Assembly (NCBI GenBank): GCA_963691705.1
Contig: OY829544.1
Location: forward strand, 4,285,501-4,349,500
From: Viola odorata
Taxonomy: Eukaryota; Streptophyta; Magnoliopsida; Malpighiales; Violaceae
Direction: 5' to 3'
Length of the DNA: 64,000 nucleotides
The position numbers and the translations under genes were made by a program. Under the pieces are notes generated by a model. The model had not been told where the DNA came from. It searched no databases and saw nothing but the letters and a program-made list of their open reading frames with translations. Positions within the stretch are counted from its first letter, which is position 1. Every line of letters starts with the position of its first letter. Below, in pieces: positions 13,931 to 29,700 of this stretch.

Positions 13931-14825
13931 TAGGGTTGTTCATCGAAATTTTCCGAAATTCTAAAATTCCGAATTTTGAAATTTCAGAATTCTGAAATTT
14001 TTAAAATTCATTCCGTTCCGTTCCGTAATTTGACACATTCCGAAATTATTACGAAATGGAATTTCGGAATTCCGAACTTCCAAACTTTTTTTTTCAAAAA
14101 AAAAATTAAAAACTTCCAAATCAGTTATTATCAATCCAAAACTGAAAAAATTACAGAACAAGAATACAATACTCCAAAAATTACAGACATGACTACATTT
14201 TTTAGCAAGAACATAATATTTCAAAAATTAAAATACATGACTACATGTTTGCTAATTAATTTAATAATTTTGCATCCTTCTTGGCAGCTGCAGCCTGCAA
14301 CCAAGAAATAAGGAATTTCAAAATTAAAGTTTGGACTTACCAGCGGAGATGAAAAGGAGCGACGAAGATTGGAGAGGAGAGGAGAAAGGAATCGGCGTTT
14401 GCAGAGGAGTGAGGGTCCTTGCCGTCGAGGAGTGAGGCTGCGAGGGTCGACGACACCTTTAAGGAGCGAGCCTGCGACTGCGAGAGAGGAGAAGGAGCGA
14501 GCATCGTGATGATTTAGGGTTGAGAGAGAAAGGAGAAGAAAAATTGCGAGGAGCGAGGCTGCGACTGCGAGAGAGGAGAAGGAAAGCGTCGTGTGATGAT
14601 TTAGGGTTGTTTAGTGTTTAGGACCTTTAGGCCTTACCTTAGGGCTGTTTGATGGAACGACGTCGTATTGTTGGTATTGTTGCCTTGCTTTGTTGGATTA
14701 AAAACAAAAATACTTATATATATAATTTTGGAATTTTGAAAAGTTCAAAATTTCGAACTTTCCTGAATATATTCCGTTCCGTTTCTAAATAAATTTCGGA
14801 ATGAAAATTCCGATGAACACCCGTA
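13931..14825. mobile_element. Non-autonomous hAT-like element (copy 1)
   Basis: The ends TAGGGTTGTTCATCG and CGATGAACACCCGTA form terminal inverted repeats. The flanks are the 8-base near-duplication ATCGTGAA (13923-13930) / ATCATGAA (14826-14833), the size typical of hAT insertions. Subterminal regions are full of short inverted TTCCGAAATT-type words. The right half, read on the minus strand, looks like a plant gene leader. It has two diverged copies of a block with AACCCTAAATCATCA, then an ATG with an open stretch beginning MLAPSPLSQSQARS, ending at a good GTAAGT donor. No transposase domain is present. A related copy lies at 49.6-50.45 kb. Confidence 0.7.
14460..14610. repeat. Imperfect tandem duplication inside the hAT-like element
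   Basis: Two blocks share GCGACTGCGAGAGAGGAGAA followed by a GATGATTTAGGGTTG tail. They lie at about 14470-14523 and 14560-14608, separated by a GAGAAAGGAGAAG-rich spacer. On the minus strand these are duplicated leader segments carrying the telo-box-like AACCCTAAATC. Confidence 0.6.
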
Positions 14826-15085
14826 ATCATGAACTTTTCTATTGCTGAAATCTCCATGCAATGGCATCTAAAGACACGTTCGCATATGCATATGCATATG
14901 CGATGGTGTTATTATAGCTGAACCCATATAAATAACAGTTAGAGTGGAATTAAATTCTGGCCACATAGGAAAGTAAAATGGTTTTTTCAATTTTCAAAAT
15001 TCGATTTAAGTAGTTTTTTTTAATAACCTAAGACGCAAACTTGGGCTTCAATTAGATAGAGGCCCACAATGTTGTAAAAGAAAAG

Positions 15086-15165
15086 ATTGCAATATGGGCC
15101 TATAAAGAATATCCTCTTCCCCACTCTATTGCAATATGGGCCTATAAAAGAATATCCTCTTCCCC
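15086..15165 (+). promoter_or_regulatory. Tandemly duplicated core promoter (two TATA regions)
   Basis: A 37-base block that begins ATTGCAATATGGGCC and continues TATAAAGAATATCCTC occupies 15086-15122. It recurs at 15128-15165 with one extra A (TATAAAAG). Each copy carries a TATA-like box and a TGGGCC word. They lie 100-180 bases before the start codon at 15264, so they probably form the core promoter of the parvulin/rhodanese gene. Which copy is used is not visible. Confidence 0.6.
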
Positions 15166-15263
15166 TTCCTCCGCTTCCTCGGTTCATTAACAAAGACGAC
15201 CACTGCAAGAGAAGTGACAAAGTCGTCCCTACACCGAGAAAGGCCATAAACAAGCAAGTTACC

Positions 15264-18258
15264 ATGTTAAAAGTTTCGCATCTCTCACCCATAGCATCAC
15301 CAGCTCTATCCGCTCTCAAGCTTTCTTTCATTCCAATACTTTCCCTCTCTTCTTCTTCCTCCTTCCATTTTCACAAGTTCACTACATTTGCTCCACTCCT
15401 TAACTCCATTCCCCACAAAACCCTCAAACCAAAATTACTTTCTATTCTGTTCAAGAGGGTCCCATCTATGGCGAGCCATCCTTGTGCTCAAGGTACCTTG
15501 TATCATCCCGTCAAAAGTCTATTTCTCTACTATGAAGTTGTGTAGAAAGTTTCAATCTTTTTTATGTTTCGGTCTTGGTTTTATGTTAGTTTCTTTTAGT
15601 TCTGCGAGCAGCTTTGAAGGTCCTACAGAGAGATTAGTACAGCACTTGCTTGTTAAAGAAAATGATGTCAAGCTTTTGTCGGAGATTCAGCAGAGGATTG
15701 CTGGAGGTTTGTCCTTATTCTTTTAGTGTTAGTTTTGTTTTGATGATCTTTTGAAAAAATTGAAAATTTGGTGTTTTTGCTGAGGTGTAATGAAAAATAT
15801 TGTATCTTTGTAAGGTTTCTGACATGTAGTTTGCTTGATGAAGGAGAGGACTTGAGTGACCTTGCTGTGGAATACTCAATCTGTCCTTCTAAACAAGAAG
15901 GGGGGATGCTTGGCTGGGTTGGAAAGGGTCAAATGGTAATCTGGGATTGAATTTGTTCTTGTGGATGTTTTTTGATTTTTTACGATTCTTGGAGAGGCTC
16001 TCTTGTGATAATATCTTTGGCTCTGATATTCAAGTGGGCTTAATGACACATGACACAAAATGATAGATGAATGGGTGACTGAATGCTGGATAGTTTTGTT
16101 GATATTTTATAGTTTCAAATGTCCTAGGTACCGGAGTTTGAGGAAGCTGCATTCAGTGCCCCTTTGAACAAAGTCGTGAGGTGTAAAACTCAATTTGGAT
16201 GGCATTTGCTGCAAGTTATTTCAGAGCGGTATGACATAGTCGCTGAATTTGTTCTCTTTTCTTTATTATTTTCGATCAATGGCATGGATGAGTGGGAATG
16301 CTTGCTTCCCATGTCCTTATATCCTGTTACATTTGTAATTTATGTTAATAGGGAACAGCCTTTGCTTCAAGTCATTGAACCTGATCAGCTTTACATAAAA
16401 ATGCAAGATCCCACGTTTTTGGACGAGGCTCAATTGATTGATGTTCGAGAACCTGATGAAGTGTAAGCATTTTTTTCATTTTACTTCTCCTGCTTATGCT
16501 GCCATTGCCCGTGTTCAGAGACTTGAGTTTCAAACCTGATTGAGGTGCCCTCTAAAGGGTCACAATTTGTAGCTGCATGTAGGTTTACTATTTTTCTAGT
16601 TACAGGATGGTAATAAGTTCAAGTTATTGATCTTATGCTTTGAATATAAATATGGAGTTCAGTTGTATGTTAATACAATCTTTCATAATGTTGGAACATT
16701 TTTTAACTCTCTGTGAGGCTTATTTGATCGGTCCTCTTCATGACACTTTTGCCTTTTTAACTGGATGGGGAAAATTATGTAAATTAGGAAGACATGAGAT
16801 GGTCACAATATCTGTCTAGAACATCGAATAGAGCGATTGTGTAGTTACACAATGAGAAAGTTCTGTGTGTGATGCATAGCTCAAATATTTAATTTAATGG
16901 CACCGAGATTTGTCCTTCTGCACAAAATCTGATTTGAGAGATGAGGAGGCATCTCTCCCATCTGCACAAGAATGCTTGCGCTTTGTGGATGCCTATAGTA
17001 TTACCATATTTTCTTAAGGAGCAGTTGTCCTTGTCCTATTTCTGTTTTAAATACCTGTTTTCCTTGTTTATGATGGATATCATGTGTATTAACTTTACTC
17101 TTTATGTTCATATAACAGGGCAAAAGCTTCTTTGCCAGGTTTCCAAGTTCTTCCACTCCGTGAGTTTGGAACCTGGGGACCAGAAATTACTACGAAGTTT
17201 GATCCAGAGAAGGATACTTATGTTATGGTGAGTACACTCTTTAATTTACCAGAAATGGTTCCCTTTCCTTGTTAACCTTCGTTTTGTTTGTAACAATGAA
17301 AGGGAATTGTTATTGATGGAAATAGCACACATTGACTATTTTCCCCTTCACGTTTTCATGGGAAAGGGTTTTATTGTTTTAGCATTTCCACTAGATGTTG
17401 AAATTTGTTGGTGGGTAATCAGCTTTTTCTTATTTTTGTAGTGCCATCACGGCATGCGGTCCTTACAAATTGCCAAGTGGTTGCAAACACAGGTAATCAT
17501 TTTTTATATGCTGCTTTATTTTTCTTATTTGTTCTCCCAAATATAAATTGTTTCAGGAAGTGTTTGTATACTTTAGGGAAATAGTTTATTAGATCTGCCA
17601 TAAATTCAACTTAATGTTCTCCTCTTGTTTTTTGGGATTGAAAATTGAATGCACCCTAGAGTTGAAACTAACTATCCAAAAAACTTTTTATGAACTGATG
17701 CTGTTGTCCTTCTGGTTCAATTAGTTTGTACCTTCCAACTTTAACATTTAAAACTATTTCATTTCCTGCATCTTTAAGTTAAGAACTATATCAATTTTAA
17801 AATTAGACACCTACTATATCCACCTTTAGATTAGACTGTTAGACAACTTGTAGTATGTGAAGTCTCAACCACAAGTTGTTCATGCTCTTAGTTCAAGTAT
17901 CTTTACAAACCTCAAGATAGAAAATGAAAAAAGCTTGTCAAAGCAAATCTTGGTATATTTCTTCCTGACTGCTCCATTTCGTTTCTGTTGTAACTACAAG
18001 TGTGTTCACTATCTTACTACTTAGATGGAGTGTACGGTGCATTTTGGCTTAAGAATGAAAGTTTGTTATCAACTTTATATAATTGATTGTACGTGAGAGT
18101 TTTGGACAGATGTGTTCTGTTATTGTCATTATGGCTCTGATTTTTCGTTTTTGTTTTATGCAATTTTGGCTGCTCAGGGTTTCAGGAAAATATTTAATGT
18201 GTCTGGGGGAATACATGAATATGCTGTCAAGGTCGATCCATCAATCCCTACTTACTGA
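15264..18258 (+). CDS. Plastid parvulin-type PPIase fused to a rhodanese domain
   Basis: This is the homologue of the Arabidopsis rhodanese/PpiC peptidyl-prolyl isomerase protein (At5g19370 from memory). Likely exons are 15264-15492, 15620-15706, 15844-15935, 16128-16228, 16352-16462, 17119-17227, 17442-17492 and 18178-18258, which total 861 nt (286 aa). The first 70 or so residues are Ser/Thr/Leu-rich with few acidic residues, as in a chloroplast transit peptide. The parvulin domain follows (LVQHLLVKENDVKLL, DLAVEYSICPS, FGWHLLQVI). Then comes a rhodanese domain with LIDVREPDE and the active-site loop CHHGMRS, where Cys is the sulfur carrier. The second exon's 5' border is uncertain, because the AG sites nearer the first exon do not keep frame. 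An in-frame ATG at 15470 could also be used. Confidence 0.85.
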
Positions 18259-19379
18259 TAGTTTTCCTCCTTCCAATTGTTGAAATCATTTCTGTCCTAA
18301 TTGAAACTGTCAGGTTGTATAACGAACTTTGATAGTGTGGCTCATTTTGAAATCGTACTGATTTGATCATTTGGTCTCATTCAACCGTTTTGATGTCCCC
18401 GATACTGGAAATAGTGTTTTGAACTGATCCAAATATCTCCTTTCTGGTTATTTGGGCTAGAATCATTTTTTTTGCCTTATTCCTTTTATAGAGTGCAATT
18501 TATAGGGATGGATTCCATTTTTGTTGATGTAGTTTATTGAGTTCCTATACTTAATTTACATGGCTGATCAGAACAATGCGTATGCTTTAATTACTGATCC
18601 GAGTAACTGTTTGAGACTTGAAAGTACGGATGTTATTTTCCACAGGTTTTATGAACCTTATGGGAGTTTTCTAAATCTATAGGAGTAAATACCATACTTA
18701 TCATAACTGAACAGGGCAGCTTGAGCTCTTAGCTCAATGAGTCAGTCCGGATTTGTCAACTGGATCAATAGCTAACATTCGCTGTCAAACCAGTTCAACT
18801 GCTTTTCTGATCCGAAATGGATTCAACCGGTTTGAGGTCTAGATCGCCGGTTGGACGAGCTGGTCCGGTCATTGTTTTCCATCTTATGCAGCTTCTGATA
18901 GTAGTCAAGGCAGTCGTTATAAACTTCCTGAAGAATATTGAATCTTGACTTCTGGGTAGAATCAAACAAAACAAACCTTCTCATTTTGGGCAAATGTTCT
19001 GTAATGCTCGTATTCATATATAGCTGTAATCTATTATTACCAACACAAATGGTTACATGATTTTTCCGCGAAATTCTCTCGTTCTTTGTCTAAAAATCTA
19101 TCCTTTCCCTAATTTGCAAAAAACGTACCAAAAGACTCATTCAACACATTTCATACACACCAATCCTAAAATCCCTCACTATCAGTCCTATCTCTTTTGT
19201 TACACCATCCACTCTGTATCCTAACCTTTTTTTCTTCTCTAACATTGAGATGTCTCTCTCTTTCTAAATCATCTCTCTTGCCCCTCCATCATCAAAAAGA
19301 TTGCAAGAACTTTCACCCGCTCGGGTTTCCGGCATTACTACCCCTTCTCCCCCTCTCCACCTTCTCCATTCCTCCATCA
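18259..19379. other. Intergenic region with the upstream and leader region of the CDPK gene
   Basis: No gene was recognised. Near 18710-18860 there is CCGG-rich sequence (AACCGGTTTGAGGTC, GCCGGTTGGACGAG, GGTCCGGTC) resembling dispersed plant repeats. The last 180 bases are pyrimidine-rich (CTCTCTCTTTC, CCCCTTCTCCCCCTC), as expected for the kinase 5' untranslated leader. Confidence 0.5.
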
Positions 19380-21840
<2,461 letters not shown>

Positions 21841-23772
21841 GCTTTTGCAGGAGAGAATGACAGGAAAAAAACCAGACAATTACAACTATTCCAACTATCT
21901 TTGCTGACAAATTCTAGTGGGTGTGGAGGGAAACTGGCATGGATGCTCGTGTACATTTGTGTGCTGAAGGGAAGGGAAGAAAATGTGCTTTAACTATTTG
22001 ATGGGGATTTTAAGGGCAGTTAAGTATGATAGGTCCTTTGTTCTTTAGGTCTCTCCCTTCTCTAAGCTCTTTTTATTCTAACCATTCAAAAAAAAAAACC
22101 CATATGTTTAGGAAAAAGTAAAGGGTGATCCTATTGTATTTATTCTTTGTTCAATGCAGGGGGGGTCAATTGCTTGATTTGTTGTTTGCCTAGTGAGTGA
22201 AAAATGTGTGCGCTATATATTATTTATTAATTTGTGCTCTTTCTTACATTTATTTTAAGTTTTAACCCTTTTATGATCAAAGATATCAATTCTTCTTTTA
22301 ATCATAATTCTGGGATGAAGAGGAGGAGACATGATTTGAATAAAATGTAAATCCAAGTGGATAAAAATACACAAAAAAAAAGAAATTGATTATACAATAA
22401 ATTCATAACTCACGATAAATACAACAAATTACGAACTTAGTAATATTAAAAATATCGATAGCCTTAATAACATAACGTAGAAAGTTAGAAACACTCCAAA
22501 ATATACACCCAATTATTAATGACTTCTTAATTAGAAAAAAAGCAAATTGAGGAAGCACACACCTTAAAACACAAGCCTCTAAAGTAAACGATAACTCGTA
22601 TTCCCAATCTTTTCGATTTGAGCCCAGAAAACTAGGCCCATCAGCTCAGATAACGTACACGCTTGGTGCCAATCGTGGGCTGACCATAGCCGAGAGAGGC
22701 ACGGCCTTTTGCAACGCAAGCCCAAAACTTTCATCCATGTTAAGCTCACTGACCCCATTTGGTAATTTCCAATCAAAGGAAAATGTAATCTTTAAAAGTG
22801 TGTAGGAGGGAGTTGTGAGTTGTGACCTCCTAACTCCTAAAAGTCCCAAATATATATTTAATAAGATGTTTTTCAATCTTCTCTAGTATTTACTATACCT
22901 TTCACTAAAAGATTAAATCAGCTCTAAAATAATAAATACTAAATTTTAACACATAAATTTATTTTATAAACTCTATAACTTATTTTTGTATTTTTCTAAG
23001 AGTAATAGTTTAGATGTAGTAACCAAGAATTACATTGAAAATGGTTTTACATATCCGTAAATAATCTGAGGACGAACAGATGTTTTAGACATCACGAATT
23101 GTTGTAGGATGAAGTTGAAAATTATAGGTTAGTGGAAGTACTAAAATGTCTTTTCCCCCATAATATATTCACGATGCAAAAATATTGTTGCTGTTTACTT
23201 TTAGTTTTTAGGAAAAATATTCTATTTCAAACCTTAGTCCTTAACATTTTAGACTCCAAATTTTAGTCCCTAATATATTGGAATGTATTAAATTTTAGTC
23301 CCTACTGTAAGAATTTTCCTTACAATGCATTAAAAACTAATTTTTTATATTCAGACATTATTAAAAATTAAAAAATATAAAATGGATATTATTATTTTTC
23401 CAATAATAATTAAATTAAGAAAAATAAGAGAAAGTAAAAATTATAAAAATTCAAACAATTATAGAAAAATTTTAAAATCTAAAGAATTCGTAAAAATATA
23501 TAAAGGATCTCAACTTTTATAATATTTTATTAAAAAAATTATTTTTTAATGCACCGTTAGTATTTTCGATGAAAATTTTAATAGCATATACTAAAGTTAT
23601 ATGCGTTTTGATATATAGGAATAAATTTTGGAGCTAAAATATGAAAAAGACTAAAGTGTGAAAATACACGTACCATCCTACAATATTTTCCCTTACTTTT
23701 TTACATACTTCCATTTTGCTCAACAGAGTCTACTAGTCTTCTTGTCCAGAAAGAAAACACAAGGCGAAACAA
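21841..23772. other. Intergenic region, AT-rich
   Basis: It starts with the kinase 3' untranslated region. It continues as AT-rich, poorly conserved-looking sequence with many stops in all frames, up to the start of the ECM29 gene. No gene, RNA or clear transposon end was recognised. Confidence 0.5.
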
Positions 23773-26700
23773 ATGGCAGAATCATCATCATCGTTGTCAG
23801 CTGGGGCAGCTGCTGCTGCTGCTGGAGCGGCAAGGTCGGATGAGGAGACAGAAGAGTTACTGGATCGAATGCTGACTCGATTAGCTCTTTGCGACGACTC
23901 CAAACTCGAACCTTTGCTCTCCAAGCTCCTCCCGCTCACTATCTCCTCCCTCTCCTCTCAATCCACTATCGTCCGCAACAAGGCAAAGCCCTAACAGAAT
24001 TTATAATACTTGAGGAAAAAAAGTAATTAGAGCTGTTATATTGATGTATTTGTTATTGTTGTTATAGGTTCTTGAAATATTGAGTCATGTGAACAAAATG
24101 GTGAAGCACCGGCCTGAAATTGGGTTGCCGTTGGCGGAGCTGTGGAAATTGTATACAGATGTTAATGTTTCTGCTATGGTCAGGAATTTCTGTATTGTGT
24201 ATATTGAGATGGCATTTGACCGCGTGCCGTTGAAGGTATGGGCATTTGCGTTTGCTTTTGTTTGGCATTTATTTATTTATAACTTCTATTGTTGAAGTTA
24301 ATGAGTGATTTTTTTGGTGCAGGAAAAGGAAGCTATGATCCTTGTGCTAGTGGAAAGCCTTTCTAAGCTTCCTTATCAGCACCAAGAGATTATATTGAGA
24401 ATTGCTACAAAGGTGCGTTCCAGCCTGTATCTACTATATATATGATTTATTTTTTCTATAGGTCGTTATCTTTGATGAATGTTTTGAAACTCTTCTGTCC
24501 ATAATTAGATAAGAGAATGCGAACTGTTGCTCATTTTTGTTTTGTTCTTTTTTTCCCTTTTATTAGCTGTTCATCTGATACCCATTGCACATTGGGAAGA
24601 CGTGAGAGTATGAGTGAGAATATAATGAGTCAATTATTCTACCATTAATAGCTTGTAAGTTAAGTTTTTGGCTTGTGTCAAGGTTTAGGGCACAGATTTA
24701 CTTGCGGCTATACACTCCCTTGAGTGGTCTATGGATCTTCTTCAGAATGTTAATCCAATGAGGTGGAAAGTTTGGCACCTTTTCCATAAGTTCTTAAATT
24801 ACATGTGGAGTTTTGGTCATGAAATGGTCTTCAGTAACTAAATCATCTCAATCGAAACAAATTAGTATTCATTAGAATAACTTATGCTTTGTCTATCAGT
24901 CAACGTTTCCTTTCAGGACATGGAGTATTTACTTTGTTTGGTTTCAGGTGATTGGTTTATGTCATGCTGGTGGAATTGATGAAGAACATGCTGAAAAGTA
25001 CAGATTAGTGAATGGCTCTCAGGATAGAGAAGTGTTCATTGAATTCTGCCTTCATCTGATGTTGTATCAGCAGCCATCTCAAGGGTCTGGCCCTTTATCT
25101 ATTGAAATAGCAATATAATTTTTCAGTAAGGTCCTTGTCATCCAAAGTTTACTGAGGATTTTTGTTTTGCTTCAGTGGAGTAGGCCCACCAGGGCTTTCA
25201 ATCTCCCAAAGCAATCGTGTGACAGGGAAACAACCATTGAAAAGTGATGATCTTCTAATAAGAAAGGTGAAAAGGAGGAGATTCTTGAATTGTGAATTTT
25301 TAAATATAGTTTCCAAATTTTCTAGCAGATTATAATTTCTCCTTTTGGCTTGATGTGGCAGTTAGGAATTCTGAATGTTATTGAGGCTATGAATCTCTCC
25401 CCCGAACTTGTTTATCCCTTGTATCTAGCTGCTAGTGCAGATTGGTATTTATGGCATTCCTTTTGTATGACTTAGAGGGAATTTTTTTTGCATTCCTTAC
25501 TTCATCATTCTCAAGTGTATATACTGATTTGTTGATCATTGGTGTTTTCCAGTCAAGAGGCTGTTATTAAGAAGGGGGAGGAGCTCCTGAAGAAGAAGGC
25601 GTCTAGTGCTAATTTAGAGGATCCAAACCTGATGAAAAAACTATTTTTACTGTTCAATGGTATACATTGTTGATTTAGTTGCTGCGACTTGAATCTTGAT
25701 TCCAAATACAAATGTTGATGCTGTTGTATGTGTGTTCTTTTTACCCTCCTTTTCTTTTTCTTTAGCCAATATTTTGACTTTTGTTTCAATATGTGAGTCC
25801 CGCAAATTTTAGTGGCTCTGCTCCCCTTACGTGTGCATCTTATATTGTTTTTTTACCTAGCTTAATTAAAATGATTGTTCTCTATGCTTTAGTTTAATTT
25901 TTTCCAAAACACTATTAAATAAAGCCTGTTTTCTTGTTTATCCACTTATATTGAATTTGTGCACTAAACCACTTTACACTGTATGTCTTATGCAGGTTCT
26001 GCTGGGTCTCAAAATGTGGGTCCAGAATCTACAATAAATCCTGGAAGTGTTGTGCTGAGAACAAAGCTGATGTCTGTGTTCTGCCGGTCCATCGTAGCAG
26101 CAAACAGTTTCCCAGCAACTTTGCAGTGCATTTTTGGATGCATTTTCGGTATATATTCTTTAATTTTAACAAGGTTATTGATGCCGCAAGTTGTTGCTAG
26201 AACTCTTAAAAGTGGAGTATAAATAGTGCCTGAATAATGTCTAACAATATGCTGTGATCTTCTTGTTACAGATGTGTGTGCTTTGACAAAGATATGTGAC
26301 CAGTCTTATGTCTAAGTTTGTTTAGTTAGTTTTTTTGCAATGATGCTAGCCTCAATTGTTTTATTCTATTTTGGTTCAGCTCAGTAGTCAGTACCACTAA
26401 AACCTGCTAGACTTCTCTGATGCTTGTGCTTCTAAAACTGAATGATGAATCATTTTACAGTTTGTGGCATAAGTTTTAGTTGTCAGGAAGATTAGTATAT
26501 GCATTTTTTTCCTGTATTCGTCTGTGATTTGAAATACTAATATGGATGAGTCTTCTGTATCTCTTATTTTTTTGGGTCAATGAATAGATTCTATGAGAAG
26601 TGTACTTGTTCTGATTTTATTTTTAGATATATTGTTCTAGTGGATTATATTTTTGCATTGCTGTTGTTAATGTGTGCAATCTCATGTTGAGTTTGCTGTA

Positions 26701-29700
26701 GATGCTCCCTGGGCTGATCTTTATTTTGTTGAAATTTCGGAAATGTACTAGGGGTTGGTACCACTTCAAGGTTGAAGCAGATGGGAATGGAATTCACTGT
26801 TTGGGTATTTAAACATGTAAGAGTCTCATCAATTGAATTTGATTCTCAGTTCTAGTAAAGGGCTTCTTGGCCTTTGTTTCTATTTTTAAATTTCTTATGG
26901 AGATTGCTCAAGTTTTTGGGTCTGGGGTGAGGGAGTGGCACCATGATTCTGCTTTTATTCCATGTTGGCAGCTGGGAAAGTGTTTGGAAAGGTTTCACAT
27001 TCCTTCTTTTTTTAATGATGCTCTTAATTTTCATGAGTGCAGGCAAAAGTTGACCAGCTGAAGCTTATGGCCCCTGTTATATTGAATGGAATTCTGAGGT
27101 TACTTGATGGTTATTCAAACTCACAATCAGGTATTACGAAACTAATTTCAGAGTCTGAAGCCTTTCCTTGTCTCTATTAATATCTGGATTTCAAATGATT
27201 TCCTTGCCTCTGTTAATTTCTGAATTTTCAAATGATTTATCCAGTCTACTTATTTAGTTCAATGAGATTGATCTAGTTTTCATCACTCCAGATAGTATTT
27301 CTAGGGACTTGAAGACCTTTTCTTTTCAAGCAATTGGATTGCTTGCACAACGCCTGCCCTATCTCTTTAGGTGCCTTTCCAGCTTTCCTATCTCTAATGC
27401 CATTTTTTGTTCCATTTCTGTTGCATTGGCAATATCTGATCTCTATTTTCTTTGACCTCAGAGAAAAGGTTGACATGGCTGTTCGTCTTTTTGATGCACT
27501 GAGAGCAGAAGGTCAATCTGTCCGTCTTGTTATTCAAGAAGCCACTAGCTCTCTTGCTAGTGCATACAAGGTGCTTTGACTTGCAGTGATTGAAAGTTTT
27601 TTTTTTCTGTTTTCTTTTTTTCAAGGATAACTAATGTGAGCAGTTAAAGCACTTGTTTTGCTGCAATTGTATAGTCATACCTATTAATCCAAATGCAGTC
27701 TTCTATTAGGTTGCTTCCTTTTTTTTCATTTTTATTTTTTTGCATGGGAACCTTTGGGGAAACTCTTGCATACTAACTTTGTACTTGGATGGGCACCCTT
27801 TTTGTATAAATAAAAGATGGATAAGGAATAGTTTGGCCTACGACCACTGACGCAACCATCACAGTGACCGTAGCCACCACCTTGTTATTGTTGTTCCTTA
27901 CAAGCTTACTGCTAATTGGTACCAAAATACCATGATACTGCTTCATGGTCGCTTTTTTTCTCAGTCTGTACCTCTTCTCGAACCAATGAGTTACTGGGAG
28001 AGCCCCAGTATTCTGGTTATCCTTGAATTTCAAAATTTTGCACCCATTGCAATTACTTACTTGATACTTTAGAACATTCTACTATTCCTGGCTAGATCTC
28101 TTACCTTCCTGTTTTCCACAAGTTTTTTTATTCTCATGAATTTTTTATTTCACCTTTAAATTGTCTTCACTTGCTGCCCAGCTTGTCATTAATGAGTTTT
28201 TTTTTTGTGAGTAATCAGGGAGCACCGTCTGCTGTATTGGTGGCTTTGGATACTCTTCTTTTGAATTATTCTCAAGCGGTATGTAGCAACTTGTAAGCTG
28301 CAGTTTACTGTCCTATTGCCTAGAAATTGTTACACGCTGTTCTGTTTTGATCCAGAGCTCACACTTTCTTGATGCAAAGTTCATTGTTGTTGGTGCCAAA
28401 TAGGAAGAAAATGAAGTACGTTTCTGTGCTGTGAGATGGGCTACATCTTTGTTTGATTCACAACATTGCCCAAGTCGATTTATTTGTATGCTGGGTGCTG
28501 GAGATTCTAGGCTGGATATAAGGTAGCAATGTTCCATTTATCTTTTAACCACTATTCACACTCGTAGGCATCTTCTGCTTACTTCTTCAGGTTGCTTATT
28601 ATCATATCTTCTCTCAAATGAATGTGGCATTAGAACTGTTTAACTTTAGATTCCATTTTGGCTCATAAATACTTTGCAACAATTGGTAGCCATAGAATAT
28701 GAATGTTGCCTGATCTGCAATAGCTTTTCTTTTCCTTATTTCCTTATAAATTTGTTCATGTTGTGTATGGATGTATCACTCTAGATAAATTATATGTATG
28801 TGTGTGTTTTTGTTTTTTTTAGTTGAGTCATTGTTCATATTTGTAATAGAAAGAAGCTTGATGCTTATTTTGTTATACAGTGGCTCTATCATAAGAATGC
28901 TTTTGCTCAAGTGTTATTTTACTCTGGAAATTGATGCTGCTTTTGTTGGTTCTCCAGGGAAATGGCACTAGAAGGTCTATTTCCTGACAAAGATGATAGC
29001 CGAAGTACCAGCCAAAATCTTGATTACAAGTACCCAAACCTTGAAGACATGCTGAATTATATTCTTAAGCAACAGCCAAAAGTGTTAGATTCAACTCATA
29101 TCAGAGAACAAGATCTTCTTTTCCCATCAAAAATGTATGTGGCTATGATTAAATATTTGTTAAAGTGCTTTGAGTCACAGCTGGACCAAAACAACACTTT
29201 AGGGAGATCATCTGAATTCTTGTCTTCGGTGGGAATATTGTGTTCACTGCTAGAGCATGCTATGGCATATGAAGGCTCTGTTGAATTGCACGCTACTGCT
29301 TTCAAGGCATTAGTTACAATTGGATCTTTTCTTCCAGAGGTAGCACACCATGTTTTTCTTTTATCCATCTTTTAGATAGAACTAATGGCCAGTTTCCCCC
29401 TTATTGTCACTGTTTTATTCTCGTACAATTTTCTATTTTCAGATGATAGCATCACGCTATGCACCAAGAATTTCATGGCTGAAACAATTTCTGGGTCATG
29501 TAGATTTTGATACTCGTGAATGTGTAGCACGTCTACTTGGCATAGCTTGCTCTTCTCTTTCTGTCACGGGGTCATCTGATCTTATCTGTGACCTACTTTC
29601 CTCGATTGGAAGAACAAGTAATTTAAGGTCTGAAGTGCAAATTTGTATTTCCTTACATTGCATTTGTCAGGGACACATGTTTCTAATTTTATATTGATGT

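Noticed and set aside
14880..14905. GCATATGCATATGCATATGC palindrome
   Set aside because: Likely a simple repeat. There is no associated gene or element end.
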